A program made the position numbers and the translations under genes. 64,000 nucleotides of DNA from Formicarius rufipectus. Taxonomy: Eukaryota > Chordata > Aves > Passeriformes > Formicariidae. This document shows, piece after piece, positions 24,315-36,904 of the stretch. Position 1 is the first letter of the stretch. Each line of letters begins with the position of its first letter. Under the pieces are notes generated by a model. The model was given only the letters and a program-made list of their open reading frames with translations. It had not been told where the DNA came from and made no database searches. The DNA is taken from the NCBI GenBank assembly GCA_013399695.1, contig VXAU01006135.1:1311842-1375841 (forward strand), written 5' to 3'.

Positions 24315-25050
24315 CTGTGTTTGACTGAAGTCATCCAAGAGCACATTATATCTGCCAGTTTTATTACAATGCATCAACATCTTTTCCTGATACATGGCCA
24401 AGACTGGGGAATTATCAAATATTTGCCTACCCATAGTATCAAATGCTAAGAATACTTAACTTTTTTCCTCTTGGCTAATTATTTTTCTTGGCCCTTTCTG
24501 TGACTTCAGCTTTATTTCAACTGGACTAAAATAATCTCTTTATCTGTCAAGATTTTGCATAATGTGATAACTTGCTACTTCTAACATATACTGAACTATT
24601 ATTTCTGGTAACCCTTATCTTGGACAAGAGTAACACAAGAGTCCACACTGGGTCTCTGCTCCATGCTTTACGTTAGTATAAGTTCTTATTAGGTCAAATA
24701 TTTCTATATAAGATGATCAGATTTTCATTCAATTAGCCTGATTATTTTCCTCCACAATCATTCTCCAAATCTCATTTAAATTCAAATTAAATGGAACAAT
24801 GTACTTGAGTTGTGATAAAGATGTTGTTCTGCCAAGATATGGTTATTGAGATCAGTGCCCTGAAGTACTTGCAGACCAAGTTCTGGTCCATCAGAGGTGT
24901 GACTTGCCTGGGAGAGCTCCAGGAGGTGCCTTTGCCTGAGTGTAACCAACACAGCAGGTGCTGCTGCTGCATAACGTGGCTACAGTCAGGCCTCCAACCC
25001 TGGTCAAATGGGCATAGCACAAATCATATTGAAGTTGTATTTATAAGAGT
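24315..25050. other. Gene-free stretch
   Basis: No gene supported. The two frames at 24787-25066 lie on opposite strands of the same sequence and lack any domain. Confidence 0.5.
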
Positions 25051-25052
25051 AT

Positions 25053-25712
25053 TTGCTAATGAGTAAATGGTTAAATTATTTTTTCATGCTTAACTTTTCT
25101 GTCTGCCTGACACACCTTGTCCACCTGAATCTAGTGATCCAGACACTCTTGTTGCTACCTGAGACCCTTACTGGGGGGGAAATAGGCATTTATGATACCT
25201 GTGGCTATGCTGATCACGAGGCCATTACTGACCCATGGAGAGCTCTCTCAGTTGTTTTGTGTGATGAGACATGTGACATGTTCAGTAGAAGTCACAGCAG
25301 CTTGGAAGAGGGGCAACTCATCCTGAGGCAAGCTTGTGTCTTCAGATATGTAGTTCATATTAAGCATCTCACCATTGCTCTTCTAGAAAATGACTTTTAC
25401 TCAGTGATCACAAGTGAAAATGTCAGCATGGGGGGAGTTTGGAGCTCTCTTTCCCTTAACTGTGCACCATTTAAACTAAATGTTCATTCTGCTGTCCTGA
25501 CTTTGATTTTTGAGGCCATTTGGTCTAACCTGGGTTTTAGAGAGGCAGGTGGACACTGGTGTGTGTCACTTCTCACTGAGCTTTCCTGCCTCCCCAAAAT
25601 GTTCTGGTCTTCTCTGTCCATGACTGTGCAGTCCCCTGAGACCGAACCTTTCCCTCTTCGTTCAAGGGATGTGTGTGTATGGGGGAAGTGTTATCCCTTG
25701 GATTGTGAATAA
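25053..25712 (+). CDS. Longest open frame of the window, 219 codons, unrecognised (probably not a gene)
   Basis: An uninterrupted frame of 219 codons runs from 25053 to the TAA-type stop at 25710-25712, in a locally less AT-rich patch. The peptide starts with a hydrophobic stretch (residues about 9-37, rich in L, F and V). It has a GIYDTCGYAD segment near residue 45 and is rich in Cys, Ser and Leu throughout. No domain, repeat or transmembrane array was recognised. A frame this long is mildly unexpected by chance in 64 kb of this composition, roughly one in ten windows by a simple stop-frequency estimate. It could be a decayed gene, retroelement or lncRNA sequence. No promoter, splice pair or poly-A signal supports expression. 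Confidence 0.15.
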   Translation: MLMSKWLNYFFMLNFSVCLTHLVHLNLVIQTLLLLPETLTGGEIGIYDTCGYADHEAITDPWRALSVVLCDETCDMFSRSHSSLEEGQLILRQACVFRYVVHIKHLTIALLENDFYSVITSENVSMGGVWSSLSLNCAPFKLNVHSAVLTLIFEAIWSNLGFREAGGHWCVSLLTELSCLPKMFWSSLSMTVQSPETEPFPLRSRDVCVWGKCYPLDCE

Positions 25713-25714
25713 TT

Positions 25715-27900
25715 ACATTACTCTTGTTTTTTGAAGATTCTTTTAGGGAATTTTTGCAGGCTCAGACCTTTCTGATAACGTCTTGAGATGAATTCAAGCA
25801 CACTTAACCTGTTTAAACCCAAGACTTCTCGTTGTGGTATAAACAAAGTATCAAATAATTTGTACAATTATCTGGTCAAACTGCAAATAAATAGAGTGTA
25901 CTCTTAAGTGACTCATAAAAAAACCCCAACCCACTAAAACAAACCCCCACAAACTAGAAAAAAAAAAAAAAAAAAGGCAAAAATTATATATAATAAATGC
26001 TAGCTAAAAATCCATTTCCAAATCAGAAATCAACTTTTTGGTCAAGTGAAATGTCTTACTTTCCATTATATTAAAGAATGAAGAATCTGCCTCAGTTTCT
26101 TTCCCAGCTGGTTGAAAACTGAGCTGGTGGCAACACCCTTGGCATGAACTTTCTCTAGCGATCAGTCTGCTTTGAGGAATTAGATGTAAGATTAATTAGA
26201 TTTAAGGTTAAGAAACCATCTAATATAAGACATTCCCAGAGCAGCAGCCTACCACATTATAGAACAGATTAACTTAACCAATTCTACTTTATTTGGTAGA
26301 ACAAAACCCCTCAATGCATTATTTGGAATAAATTTATTTCAGCATTTAAAGAAATGAGAATTATTATTTGAAGAAATGAGTATTATTCCATCTCAAATCC
26401 TGAGGAGGTATAACTCAATTAAAATAAATTTCTTATGTAACAGGATTACCTAGGGACTGAAATGTAATCTCTGTAATTATTTTCCTTTTTATTCCTAATA
26501 TCCCTTCTTGTATTATTTAAAATGTGAAGTGGTATGCACATTTGGACTTTTTTTTTTTTTTCAGAACTAAAAGAACCTCCAAAACCTTGATTTGCTCTGA
26601 CTATGGCATGTAATATTGGGATACTTAAACTTTTAGAAATCATTAAAATTATAGCTGCAAATAAGTAGCTAAATATTGGATCCCACTAAATAGAATTAAG
26701 CCTTTTTAATACAACAGAGATTATATTTTAACTTGCAAACAATCATCTAAACCAGGCATAAGATATTGACTGAACTGATAAGAGAGTAGTTTTATTTTCT
26801 TCCACTGAAAAAATGGGTGTGTCAGAGACACTATAATTATAGACTGAAACTAAAACTGTTCTGAGATTGGAAACTGTAAGTTTTTTGTTAAGACTGAATA
26901 TGAAGAACTGTGGAAACAGTTGATACAAACTCTAGCACTGACAGCGATGGAAGCTTTAATAACTCTGTACTATGCTGACAGGAGTGAAAACCCCAGATGT
27001 GTATGTTCCACAGCAGCATCTTATATTGCTGATGTTTCGACCAGTTAATTATATCTGTTAATTGTTTTACATATTTAGTTAAGATAAATACACTTAATTT
27101 TAAATCTTCAGGCAGTTCTGTGCTATGACCCTTCAGAGGACTGTGTGAGGTGTGCCTCACAAATACTTTTCTGTGTTTCCACAGTGAAATTATTGGTAAT
27201 TTCTGGTTTCGTATTTCTTTCATGGGATAAAATGAGCCTTACAAACATGCTTTTTCAGAGATTAATGCTTTGACTCAATAATGTCCATATCCTCATGAGT
27301 CCCCAGTAACTGAGACAGAAGAAAAGGAAAGGCCGAGGTTTGTTTGCTGTGTGAAGTTGCATAATTATTGTGTGACTAATGGGAAGAATTATGCTCAGTA
27401 GGACTCATTTCACAAAAAATGGACTTTTATGCAATTTATTTACTCAAACTGAGTTAACTTGCTCTGCCTTTAATGTTTGCCTATTATTTCCCCTCTTAGG
27501 ACTGCCAGTTACTATACCACAGCTATAGCAATGTGTGCTTTATGTATTTGTGTGGTGTCAGTCAACATTATGAGAAGTTATCTGGAAGGGTTTTAAACCT
27601 CAAGCGTTCTGCCTGAGGGACTGTAGGAAGGCTACTGATGGCCATGTCTTTGGAAGGTCATTAAGAGGATTTCAAGGATTAAACCCCTTCGTTTTGTCTG
27701 GGTGGAGATTAGTGGAGGAACCTGCACCAGTGGGCATTTGCTGTAATCAAACCTGACTGTGGCGTTCCCTTTGTGTTGTGAAGGCAGCTGGACAAAAGGG
27801 AGCTTAGTGCTGAGCCTGCCTTGGCTCTGCTGTGCCTGACCCAGCGAGAACAGGCTGTGTGCAGGCAGGACTGACAAATTCTGAAAAGAAAAACAAAAAA
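25715..27900. other. Gene-free stretch with A- and C/A-rich tracts
   Basis: A C/A-rich segment at about 25916-25957 runs into 18 A at 25958-25975. A 14-base T run is at 26548-26561, and an imperfect duplication of a GAAATGAG..TTATT unit is near 26348-26385. No gene seen. The 111-codon frame at 26888-27223 (-) is featureless. Confidence 0.55.
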
Positions 27901-27905
27901 AAAGC

Positions 27906-27930
27906 GGGGGGGGGGGGNNNGGGGGGGGGG
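27906..27930. other. Assembly gap (3 N) inside poly-G
   Basis: Twelve G at 27906-27917, three N at 27918-27920 and ten G at 27921-27930, preceded by an A-rich run. This is an unresolved G homopolymer, a common sequencing and assembly failure. True length is unknown, and any frame crossing it (for example 27632-28006 on the - strand) is not trustworthy. Confidence 0.95.
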
Positions 27931-27934
27931 AAGG

Positions 27935-28415
27935 CCTCGGGGACGAAGGTCTATGGTCAAGCAGGAGACAAAAGATGACATTGTTATATGCAGATATAGA
28001 AGCCAAAGCCAGTGAGGACAGGCAGAGAATATATAGAGAGATTAAAAATAGCAGTGGTTTAGTTGGTTTTCCTCAAGTGCGATTCTCATTTGTAGCTTTC
28101 CCATTTTGCAAATCAGGATATAAAGGTAAACAGGACAGTACATGTTGCAATTACATGAACAGTGCAGGAGGAACAGTGGAAGTAAATGAGGTACTCTGGC
28201 TCTTCTGGTTATTGAGTCAGTAAGTACTGAAATGTGTTTCCTTATGTTAAACAAATCTGTGATGATTGGGAAGAGGGTGAAAGTTTCTCAAATCAGGAGC
28301 GTCATAAAGGAAACTACTGAAAGAAATGCTAGAAGGTCATGGAAAGGTCTTTAAAACCAGAATAATCAGGACATGAAAATGCCAGCTAGGATACTGAACA
28401 CAAATGGCTGAACAT
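27935..28415. other. Gene-free stretch
   Basis: Short overlapping frames on both strands (70-82 codons) and no recognised repeat or gene. Confidence 0.5.
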
Positions 28416-28418
28416 GGC

Positions 28419-28535
28419 TGTAGAATCACCAAAGGGGTTGGACTGGAAGGGACCTTCAGAGATTATCTAATTCCACCCCCATCTATGGGCTGGTGGAACA
28501 CTTTCCACTAGACCAGGCTGTCCATCTCCAGTGAT
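28419..28535 (-). mobile_element. CR1 LINE 3' end (5'-truncated, bird type)
   Basis: In + strand text the element reads TAGAATCACC then GGTTGGACTGGAAGGGACCT, GATTATCTAATTCCACCCCC, ATGGGCTGGTGGAACACTTT and CCACTAGACCAGGCTG. This is the reverse complement of the bird CR1 3' terminus. It therefore inserted on the - strand and keeps only about the last 110 bases. Sequence beyond 28535 no longer aligns to anything I recognise, so the copy is 5'-truncated as is usual for CR1. Confidence 0.8.
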
Positions 28536-28539
28536 GAGG

Positions 28540-29980
28540 GGTTGAGCGGAGAGGACCAGGCTGTTCAGGATGCTCTGCAGTTGCCTGTGCTCCCAGAGAT
28601 GTGCGTTGGAGGGGCCATTTGGTTCTCCTTGTGGTCTCTGGCTCTTGGTGAACATCTGTACAAGATTAAAAGGGAGAAGGACCTCTCTCCCAAGGTAGTC
28701 TTCCCAAACTGTAACTATATACAGTTTTTGCAAAAACAGTCCATTTCAGAAAAAAAAAGGTAGACTATCTCAAGTTTTTCCCTGATGCAACTTAGTCTGA
28801 AATATCTGCCTCTTGAGTCATCCTCTTACAAATTGAGCTGAAACCATTTGGGTAGTTTTTTATTTAATGTTCTGGTAAAATGTTTCCCTTTAGAATTTCT
28901 AGATACGAGCTCTGTCATCTTGTTTTCAAATTTTTAAAATTCAAGATGTTCATTGTGGATTTAATGTGGAAGGTCCTCCAGACTTCTCTATCTTGGGAAC
29001 TCTGGCATATCTGGATTACTGGGACAGTGATATAACACTCAACATATGTTGACTCCTTTGTCAACATATTTTGCATGTCTGCTGCTGCTGCAACTTCAGC
29101 TAAAGCTTAGACATATCCTGAAAAAGGCATTTTAAATGGAGTGTAGCTTTATTTTGTGCTGGAACTGGACCAGGGGAATTATGGTATTGGCTATTTAGTG
29201 AGTGTTGTAGGGTCTGAAGAATATCATTTAGTCTTGTCGTTTAATGCTGTCCAGAACAGATCAGCCGGGGTGTTGCTGTTGTATTCTGATATGGAATGAA
29301 AGCTTTAGCAAATTTTGTGTGGAATTCTATAGACTTGGTGACAGTGAGGGAATTCTTAAATATCTTCTACCTAGAAATGTTTATTAAAAAAAAAAAAAAT
29401 CAAACTCTCACTTTGAGACAGCTATTTCATGCTAATACTGATAACCTAACTCATACCAGTAATAGTACTGCTAATATTTATCACAACTACAAATAAATGC
29501 AGCTTTTTGTTTAGAATAAGTGTGTTTTTATACAAGTATTCTCTCTAATTATATGTGCAGCTTCAACTTACAATGACACAATCAAAGTTGCAGTGCAAGG
29601 CTATCAAAGGTGACGGATCTATTCACATGATTTTCTAATTGAAATCAATATGATCTGTTTGTATGCTCTGCTGGTAATGGTCAATGAAAAATATCCCCAG
29701 CCTTAAGTTGGACAAGTAAATAACTAAGATTCTCAAACAGCCCCTCATTTTAGAGTATGCGTTTTTCCTTGTTTGCTCAAGACCAAAATCTATCAGCTAA
29801 ATAATAACTCCAAACAGATGCTGTTGATTTATTCTCTTTTTGTACTGTTTTATCTTATTTATGAATAAGAAGCTTTACTACTATCTAAAAACTCATAATC
29901 TGTGAAATTGATGAAAATGGAAAAATTCTCAGGGGTAGGAAAAGGCTGCTGTTAGAGAAATAACACTTGCTTCATTTTGG
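28540..29980. other. Gene-free stretch
   Basis: The frames at 28542-28763 (+) and 28467-28733 (-) overlap the CR1 end and its flank and are not supported. A 13-base A run lies near 29386-29399. Nothing else recognised. Confidence 0.5.
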
Positions 29981-29986
29981 AATTTG

Positions 29987-30034
29987 GTATCCAAATTCAC
30001 TGCCATCGTATTGCAATACAAGTGAATTTGATAC
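29987..30034. repeat. Nested hairpin (imperfect palindrome)
   Basis: Outer arms GTATCCAAATTCACT (29987-30001) and AGTGAATTTGATAC (30021-30034) pair with a single extra base. Inside lies a perfect 12-bp palindrome GTATTGCAATAC (30008-30019), whose ATTGCAAT core resembles a C/EBP site. The whole could fold into one stem with an asymmetric internal loop. It is shorter than a typical microRNA precursor and may be the remnant of a small inverted-repeat element. Confidence 0.55.
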
Positions 30035-30039
30035 AAGAT

Positions 30040-31325
30040 GTGAAATATGTTAATTCATATTTTCACAATCAGACCTTGCCATTTAGTGAATTTCTTTATT
30101 CAGCTCTAATTTAAAATAAAGTTATAAAAGGGTGAGTATTTCTTCTTCACATATTACAATTCTTTTATATTCTATATAAAAATATATGGAATGACTGTTT
30201 ATTGAAAAGGCTTTCAATGAAACGTGGGAACATTGAAGTGTAAGGGAACTGTTGTTTCATCTGTACCAGTCCTGTATTACTGCAAATGTCTGTAGAGGCA
30301 ATAAGTTTTTAAACTTCCCCTCAAAACTGCTTAGTTTGCTTTCCCATCCATGCTTTTATTGGAAGATTGTTCCAGAACTTGGCTTATTTGAAAATCAGGA
30401 CTTTTTAAAAGTTTATTATGAATGGTTTCAATCAATATATTCTGAAGTAGTTCTTGATAACTTCTGTGGTGCATAGATGAACAGAGCTATAGAAAAGTGT
30501 TGGTTCCTCTGGAGATTCCTAGACCGACTTCCTGCCCTGAACAGCAGTAACTGAAAAGCTGGATCAGATTGTTCAGGGTCTTGTCACATATGTTGGATCA
30601 GACTTCAGTTTTATAGTTCCTCCTTCACTGTAAGTTGTTACATTTATTTCAGCTCAACTAATACGTGCAGGATGTGGTACAAAACTCCTTGATTATGACC
30701 AACGGAGTGATTGGGATTTCAAGAATTGCTCTCTCCATTATACCTTTTAGTGTGGCTTTATAGAACAGCAGTTGGTTTGTGTGTGTATGTTTTGTTGTTA
30801 AAAACCTTGAAAAATATTTTTTTCTTCTAATTAGTAAAGATGGGGATTCACCTTATACATTTAAGAGAGCAATTTGACTTTGAGGTAGTTCACAAAATAA
30901 GTCTAAATATTTTGCGCAACTTGTACTGAAGTGTGTGAAAGTAAATGATTGTCTGTCACATCCATAAACTTGGTGAGAGTTCCAGGTAGAATTGATGCAG
31001 GACTATTGTTTTAAAATAGCAGTGATGCTTTGACAAGAGCCTAGAAAACATAGTGTATTTTAGAACAACCATAGTCTGGTGATGTATTGATTTTATTTAT
31101 TACGGTTTTCTAAGGCTTTGTAATATATATATTGGGTTGAAATAAAGTAGTCTCAATGAAATTAGTATTACTTTAGCCATTTTAGATTGGCTTTTTCTTT
31201 TCCTGTCTAATAAGTGAAACATTTTAAAAGGAAATAAATATTAGAGAAACAAAGGTCTTTCATACAGTAGGATTACACCAAAGTGTCTGTTAGAAGAATG
31301 ATAGAATTTAAGATGTAATTGAAAA
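30040..31325. other. Gene-free stretch
   Basis: AT-rich unique sequence, no gene or clear repeat. A short GT-rich run lies near 30777-30790. Confidence 0.55.
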
Positions 31326-31329
31326 ATAA

Positions 31330-31620
31330 AATGAAAGGCGCTTTCCATAGAATAGATCGGAAATAATGTTCATGACTTTGGAGTATACAAAGCAATAAAA
31401 GGCTTTCACGGGTGATTAAATGCTGAAACGAAGCTAAGATGTTTGATCACCGTGCAAGTAATTTATTTCAACACTATGAAACATGATTCCTATTATAAGA
31501 CAAGATAAAAGGAGATACAATATTTTTCTTCTCTTGTGAAGGTCAGTTAGAACAATTAATAACAGGGAGACCAGATGGCTCGAAGGACAGACAAATGGGC
31601 CCAAGACTGTTCTTTTAAAT
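31330..31620. promoter_or_regulatory. Candidate conserved non-coding element
   Basis: About 290 bases with retained CpGs (near 31340, 31367, 31409, 31428, 31451 and 31580) in very AT-rich flanks. Short AT-rich cores (GATTAAATG, CAATTAATAAC) are spread through it. It has no repeat signature and no long frame. Enhancer-like texture is the only evidence. Confidence 0.33.
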
Positions 31621-31624
31621 GTGG

Positions 31625-34600
31625 AGCATATCCATGGTAAGGAACCATTGGTATCGTCTGTTTTTCTACCATATGCAAAGTTGCTCCGTTTTATCAGTCC
31701 GTTTCTCCTGGAAAGTGTTTGCAGCCTCAGAAGTCACTCCTGTGGTTGGCACATTTGATCCTGTTTTAGCAAAAAGACTAAGGAATACATTGACAGTGTC
31801 AACTGGGAGTGAAGGAAATGAATTTATAAACTCAGATTTGTGGAATTAGGTGTGCAGTTGCCCACATATATTTGCAGACTAACAGACCATGTGTAAACAC
31901 AGATGTATTCCAGGCTTTGGTTCATCTCACTTAAAATTTTTGGCTCATATCCTGTTTTCTTTTGGGGATTTAACTGTTTGAAAGTTCTCTCTTATACAAT
32001 TGGGTATCCAAATACCTGAGTTGTGAAGTACGATAACAACATGAAACCAGCACCATAAATATGTAGTTTGATTGACAGAAAGATACGTAGCTTTCTCAGT
32101 AAACATATTTGGGAGGTTGTAAGTCAGAAAAGTTAAAATTCCAAAGCCTTTTATAATTATAGATACTGACAATAATTTAAGAAATATTTTAATGCTGTCT
32201 ATTTTATACAATTTCTTTTACTAAAGAACTCTCTCGTTGAACTTTCCAAGTCATAAGAATCTCTCCCATGTCAGTAATCAGGACTGTGTGTGGAATCTTA
32301 ATGGGCAATTTTGTACACACTGATGTTACTACTCTGTACTGTTAATTATTCTGTTCTATTTGCATACGTGAATATCTCTAGTCAGTAGAAATGTTCATCT
32401 ACAAGGGGATATATTAGAAGGCCTAACAGATGTCCTCCGCCCAATACTTTAATGGGGCAGAGAAAGTTTTTCTTGCTTTTGTGCAGTTTATCATCTTCTA
32501 ATTTGCTTATGCCACCTCTACTTGCACTGTTGTTGCAGACACCCTCAGGTGATAAATATTGTGTTGTGTTTATTTCTATGACTTTTCTTATCAGTTGAAG
32601 AGTGACTAGAATTTTGTGTGTCAAGACCAACCTTTTTTATTTTATAAAGGGGGATTTTCTCCAAAGCAACAAGATTTGACACTGACAGTAAGAAGCATTG
32701 AACAAAAAAATGATTTCTTAGTCCAGAAAGCCTTCTCTTCTGCAGATTATAACATTTTATTATAATGGGAAAGAAACGTTTTGCTTAACCCAGAGTTCTG
32801 TATTTGGAGTAGCTTCTACTTTATTCATCTGCCTTATCCTCGTAGGTATCGGAGGCCAAACTGTAGGAAACAATTCCTTTTTATCTATTCCAAAATTTAA
32901 AGCTGCTTAAAACTGAAAATGCAGATGATAAAGCTGTGCATGTTATAGATGAGTCATGGAGTAAAAACCTTAGAGGTGGAATAAACATTGTTTCTGTGCG
33001 CAGAATCCAGCCTGTCCTCAGAGTTATAAAGAGTAAATATGATAAAGGCAGTAAAAGCAGAAATAAGGTTAAAAAATAATCCCAACAATGTCTTCCTCTC
33101 ATTATCTATTCCCTTCCATAACATTCCAAATGTAAGCAAGTACATGGCTCAATCTGACCCTCAGCAGGCCAAAGTGATTTATTTAATGCCTTTTCAGGTC
33201 TGAAAGTGCTTTTAGTGGTGTTTGTGTATTTCTTAGTTTGCTGTCACCTCTGACCTTGACCAATTACCTGTGCACTGTGCAGCAGTGACAGATGTTCTTG
33301 TTAGATGACTGAAGGATTTTACCTTATTGCATCTCAATGATTTAATATTTTTATTTTTTTTCTGTATTAAATTACATTGAGTGAAAGATGGCAGAGTGAA
33401 ATGTTGGAGTGATGAATGGAGGGTTACCTGCATGGTATGCAGCAATGTTACTGAACTCTGGGAATGTGCTTCTACTGCTATTTTCTAATTGTGCAGCTCT
33501 GGCACTCAGTACGAAGCACTATGTCTGTAATACTTATGAAATATTGAACAAACTTAACAATATGAAAATATTCAAATTGCTTGCAATAACTTTACTGAAA
33601 GGTTAAAATACATCTTTAATCCAGTTCTCACTTTTCCTGTAGGCTGAGATAAAAGTAGAAAGGGCAGTTTTCTTGATTCAGTTCACATGGCAACATGCTT
33701 ATAAGCATTTGCTTCTGAACAGAAACAATTACATTTGAAAAAAAAATAATTGTGTTTTATTGTTGTTTGCCCTTTGGCAAAAAAAAATAAAAATCTAATG
33801 CTTAATAATCAGTACCGTAATTTTCTTAGACGAAATATGGAAAGAAAACAGTGTCAAACAATAGATGGTGGTGAATAATTTTGCAGCTGAGATAATACCT
33901 CAGAGGGAATTTGGATGATGGGATCCGTGTTTCCCTACTGCAGGTTTTGCTTGAAGGTGTACTGGGACATCTACCTGAAATGTCTTTCAGTGCACCAAGT
34001 TGTTGGAGGGGAATTCCTATGCAGGCAGATGGTCACTGAGGGGGAAGATGGACTTTCCTCACAGAGGTGTGGCATTTGCACAAAACTTTCAGTGAGCCTC
34101 TCTTAGCCACTTGTTGGGATGCTCCAAGTCCAAACTTCCACCGGGTGCTGAAGCATTAGAGCGGATACTGCAGAAAAAGGGAATCCTCGTTGGCAAAATA
34201 CTGATGGGAAAGAGCAACACTTCAGGCTCTGTGTAGAATTGGCTGTTTTGGTTGTAGTTTCAATTGCCTGGGGCTAATTTCTTCTGGGGCGTGACTTTCA
34301 GTGAAATTGTGACTCGTGGAACACTCCTCTGCAACAGTTCTGACTTGGCCAGTTTGAGGTCTAATGCCACGTTCGGGTTCCTGTGGTGGATTAGTGTCTC
34401 AGCTAATACTTGTCCTCAAGGGCATCTCTGCTTTCAATTCTTCTCTCCAGCCTCTAAACAAAGATGACATTCGTACTTGGGGAGTTCTGACATTCAAGTT
34501 TATTATGAAATTCTAATTGGAAATGACTATTTCTCAAGGAAAAGCAAAATCCACAGAAGAAATAAGTAAAGAGGATAATAGTGCAGTACTGGGATGGTTT

Positions 34601-35400
34601 AATTAATGTTAGACTAACCTTAGGATGTCGCAAATGTCATTTTCTATTGGTTACATTTGGGCTGAGCTGGGATTTTAGCCCACAGCTATGTGCAGTTGGT
34701 GGGTGGGCAGAGCACCAAGAGTGTTCTGCCTGAGGATCATGCTGCAGGACTCCAGTGCCTCTTCTTCTTTTCCCAACACCCCGTGGCTCAATAGATATTT
34801 TATTTTCCTCCTTTTCTACTCTTACTGTTTCCCAGTACTTGCCTGTGGCTATTGCAGAGGCTGCCACTGGCATGCAAACAAGTTTGAGTACCTGATAGAA
34901 GTAGGTATGTTTAATTAAAATATCTTGGTTAGCTGGTGTTAGTTTTTTCTTATTTTTTCTTTTTTCTTTTTTTTTCCATCTTACAGAACTCTTTGCATGT
35001 GTCTAGTACCTAGTAATAATTCTCAGCACTGTTACAGCATTTGCAATTTTCACTACACTGTACAAACACTGTCTAATTTATTGCACCTGTCTCCTGCAAT
35101 GCACATATTGAAGTGGCAGTTCACATGAGATCTTAGTTCCTCAGGGCCTCTCCTTATGCTTTGCCACTTCCCCTCAGAGACCTGTATCCACCACAGTTCC
35201 CCCCCAAATCTAGTACTTTCTTTAAAAAAAAAACAACTGTAAGAAGGAAAACTGAGATCATGCACAAGTATTCTTATTTACAACATCCTTTTTTCTCCAG
35301 TCTGTATTTCTGATGTGTTTTCCCACACGAAACCCAGACCTACTCTTTCCTGTTACAAGCTGGTACTGCACCAGTCCAAACTTCCCCAGCCTGGATCAGT
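31625..35400. other. Gene-free stretch
   Basis: No gene supported in about 3.8 kb. All frames are 88 codons or less. A-rich runs occur at about 33738-33790. The 33915-34470 part is less AT-rich but carries no domain, splice pair or retroelement signature I can name. Confidence 0.55.
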
Positions 35401-35405
35401 GTTTA

Positions 35406-35431
35406 CATTAACTCTAAACTCTGAGTTAATG
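35406..35431. repeat. Perfect hairpin with 9-bp arms
   Basis: CATTAACTC and GAGTTAATG are perfectly complementary around an 8-base loop. Could be a dimeric homeodomain-type site or chance. Confidence 0.5.
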
Positions 35432-35434
35432 CAA

Positions 35435-36900
35435 AAACCTGCTCAGTATTTCTTCTGGTGCAGCACTACCTGTAAGACACAGGGAGGATGACAAGGCATT
35501 CTTTTTTGTTTTTCCTTTTTCTGGGGGAAGGCAAGCTGCCACAATGATCTCTGTGGATCAATAAAGCACAATTTATGTAAATCACAGCAGCTGTCTCCCT
35601 TAAATTAAACAAATGGATCTGGTCCAGCACGCAGGACTTGAGTGGCCCTTTCCATTTTGGGGTTTCAGAAAGTTTCCCTGAGCAACTGAGAGCTACACTC
35701 TTGCTTCACCTTGGGACTCTGGCAAGTTAAGAAGTGAAATTGCCTGTTTTTTTTCTCATTATCTGTGGCTTAGGTCAGAGAGCACCTTCTGCACTACCAT
35801 TTGTATTAATTAATTCACGTTTTCCTCTGCTGTTTTGCCATTCTATCGATAAAACCAGGTCTCCAAACTACTGTAAAGATAATAGAATATACATGTCATT
35901 TCACTTCCATTGCTGTTAGGGACCATAGCAGACAGTGGTGTTGTATTTGCAGCTCTTATTCACACGTTCAGTTTGAAATTTCATACTTGATTTTAAGATA
36001 ATTCTATTTTCCTGAAAGTGCACACAACTTCAGTTCCCTCTTTGCTCAGAAAAATTATTATACTGCTATTGGAATAGGAATTATTGGAATAGCACTGGAA
36101 ACTTTCCAGTTAAGAAGCAGTGAAGCTTTGAGGTATTTGGTGATTTTACAAAATATGCAGAGGTAAATTTGTATAGACTTTTCTTGCAAATTGTAGTAGT
36201 TTTTTCAATTATTTTCTCCCCAAATAGGGATGTTGAGAAAAGGTTTATATTTTTTTATGGAATACTAAAAAAGAATTTGATGTTGCAAGAGAATAAATTT
36301 AGACTCACTTTACTGTTCCTTAGATAAATAAGTGGAATACAAGCAAAAATGTCTGTGATATAGCTGGAGAAAACTCGACCAATTTTAAGTGTGATACTTC
36401 AATGCCAGGTACCTAAAATTCTCCATTCTCACTGGAATTCATGAGAAGTAAGAATATTTATCTTTGTGAGGAGGAATGACTCTCTAAGGATAGGTTGGTG
36501 AGCAAAGAAGTTGCTTTGGTTTTGTTCTTGGCACATCGTGCTGCAATGTTTTGTCTCCCTGGAGTGAAGAAGAGGAGGTTACATCACCAAAAACATGAAA
36601 GCTCAGGGAAAACCTGAAGGGAAGAATGGTACCTGTTTTTCATACTGGCTTGTTAAATTGCACACTTAACATGTACTTGCTGAACATGAATTAAAGAATA
36701 AAGCAAATTTCTGTTTTCCTGTGGTTGTTGAGCTACTGATGCAGCTAATATGCTACTTCGAGTTAGTTTTCTCTTTTAGTAACATGAATACATGTTATTT
36801 GAGATAAAAGCAATTGTAGGTTTTGCCACTAATTGAGTAGAACTGATGTATACTTTAGTTTTATTTTGCTGACTGCAATGAAGACCTTTGCTTCCTGCAC
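35435..36900. other. Gene-free stretch
   Basis: No gene. ATTGGAATAG occurs twice 15 bases apart (36068-36077 and 36083-36092). No transposon recognised. Confidence 0.55.
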
Positions 36901-36904
36901 TCAG

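Noticed and set aside
25160..25250. GIYDTCGYAD resembling the YDTC segment of class C GPCR ligand-binding domains
   Set aside because: The similarity is a few residues and nothing before or after it fits that family.
27632..28006. 124-codon minus-strand frame
   Set aside because: It crosses the N gap and poly-G, so the frame is artificial.
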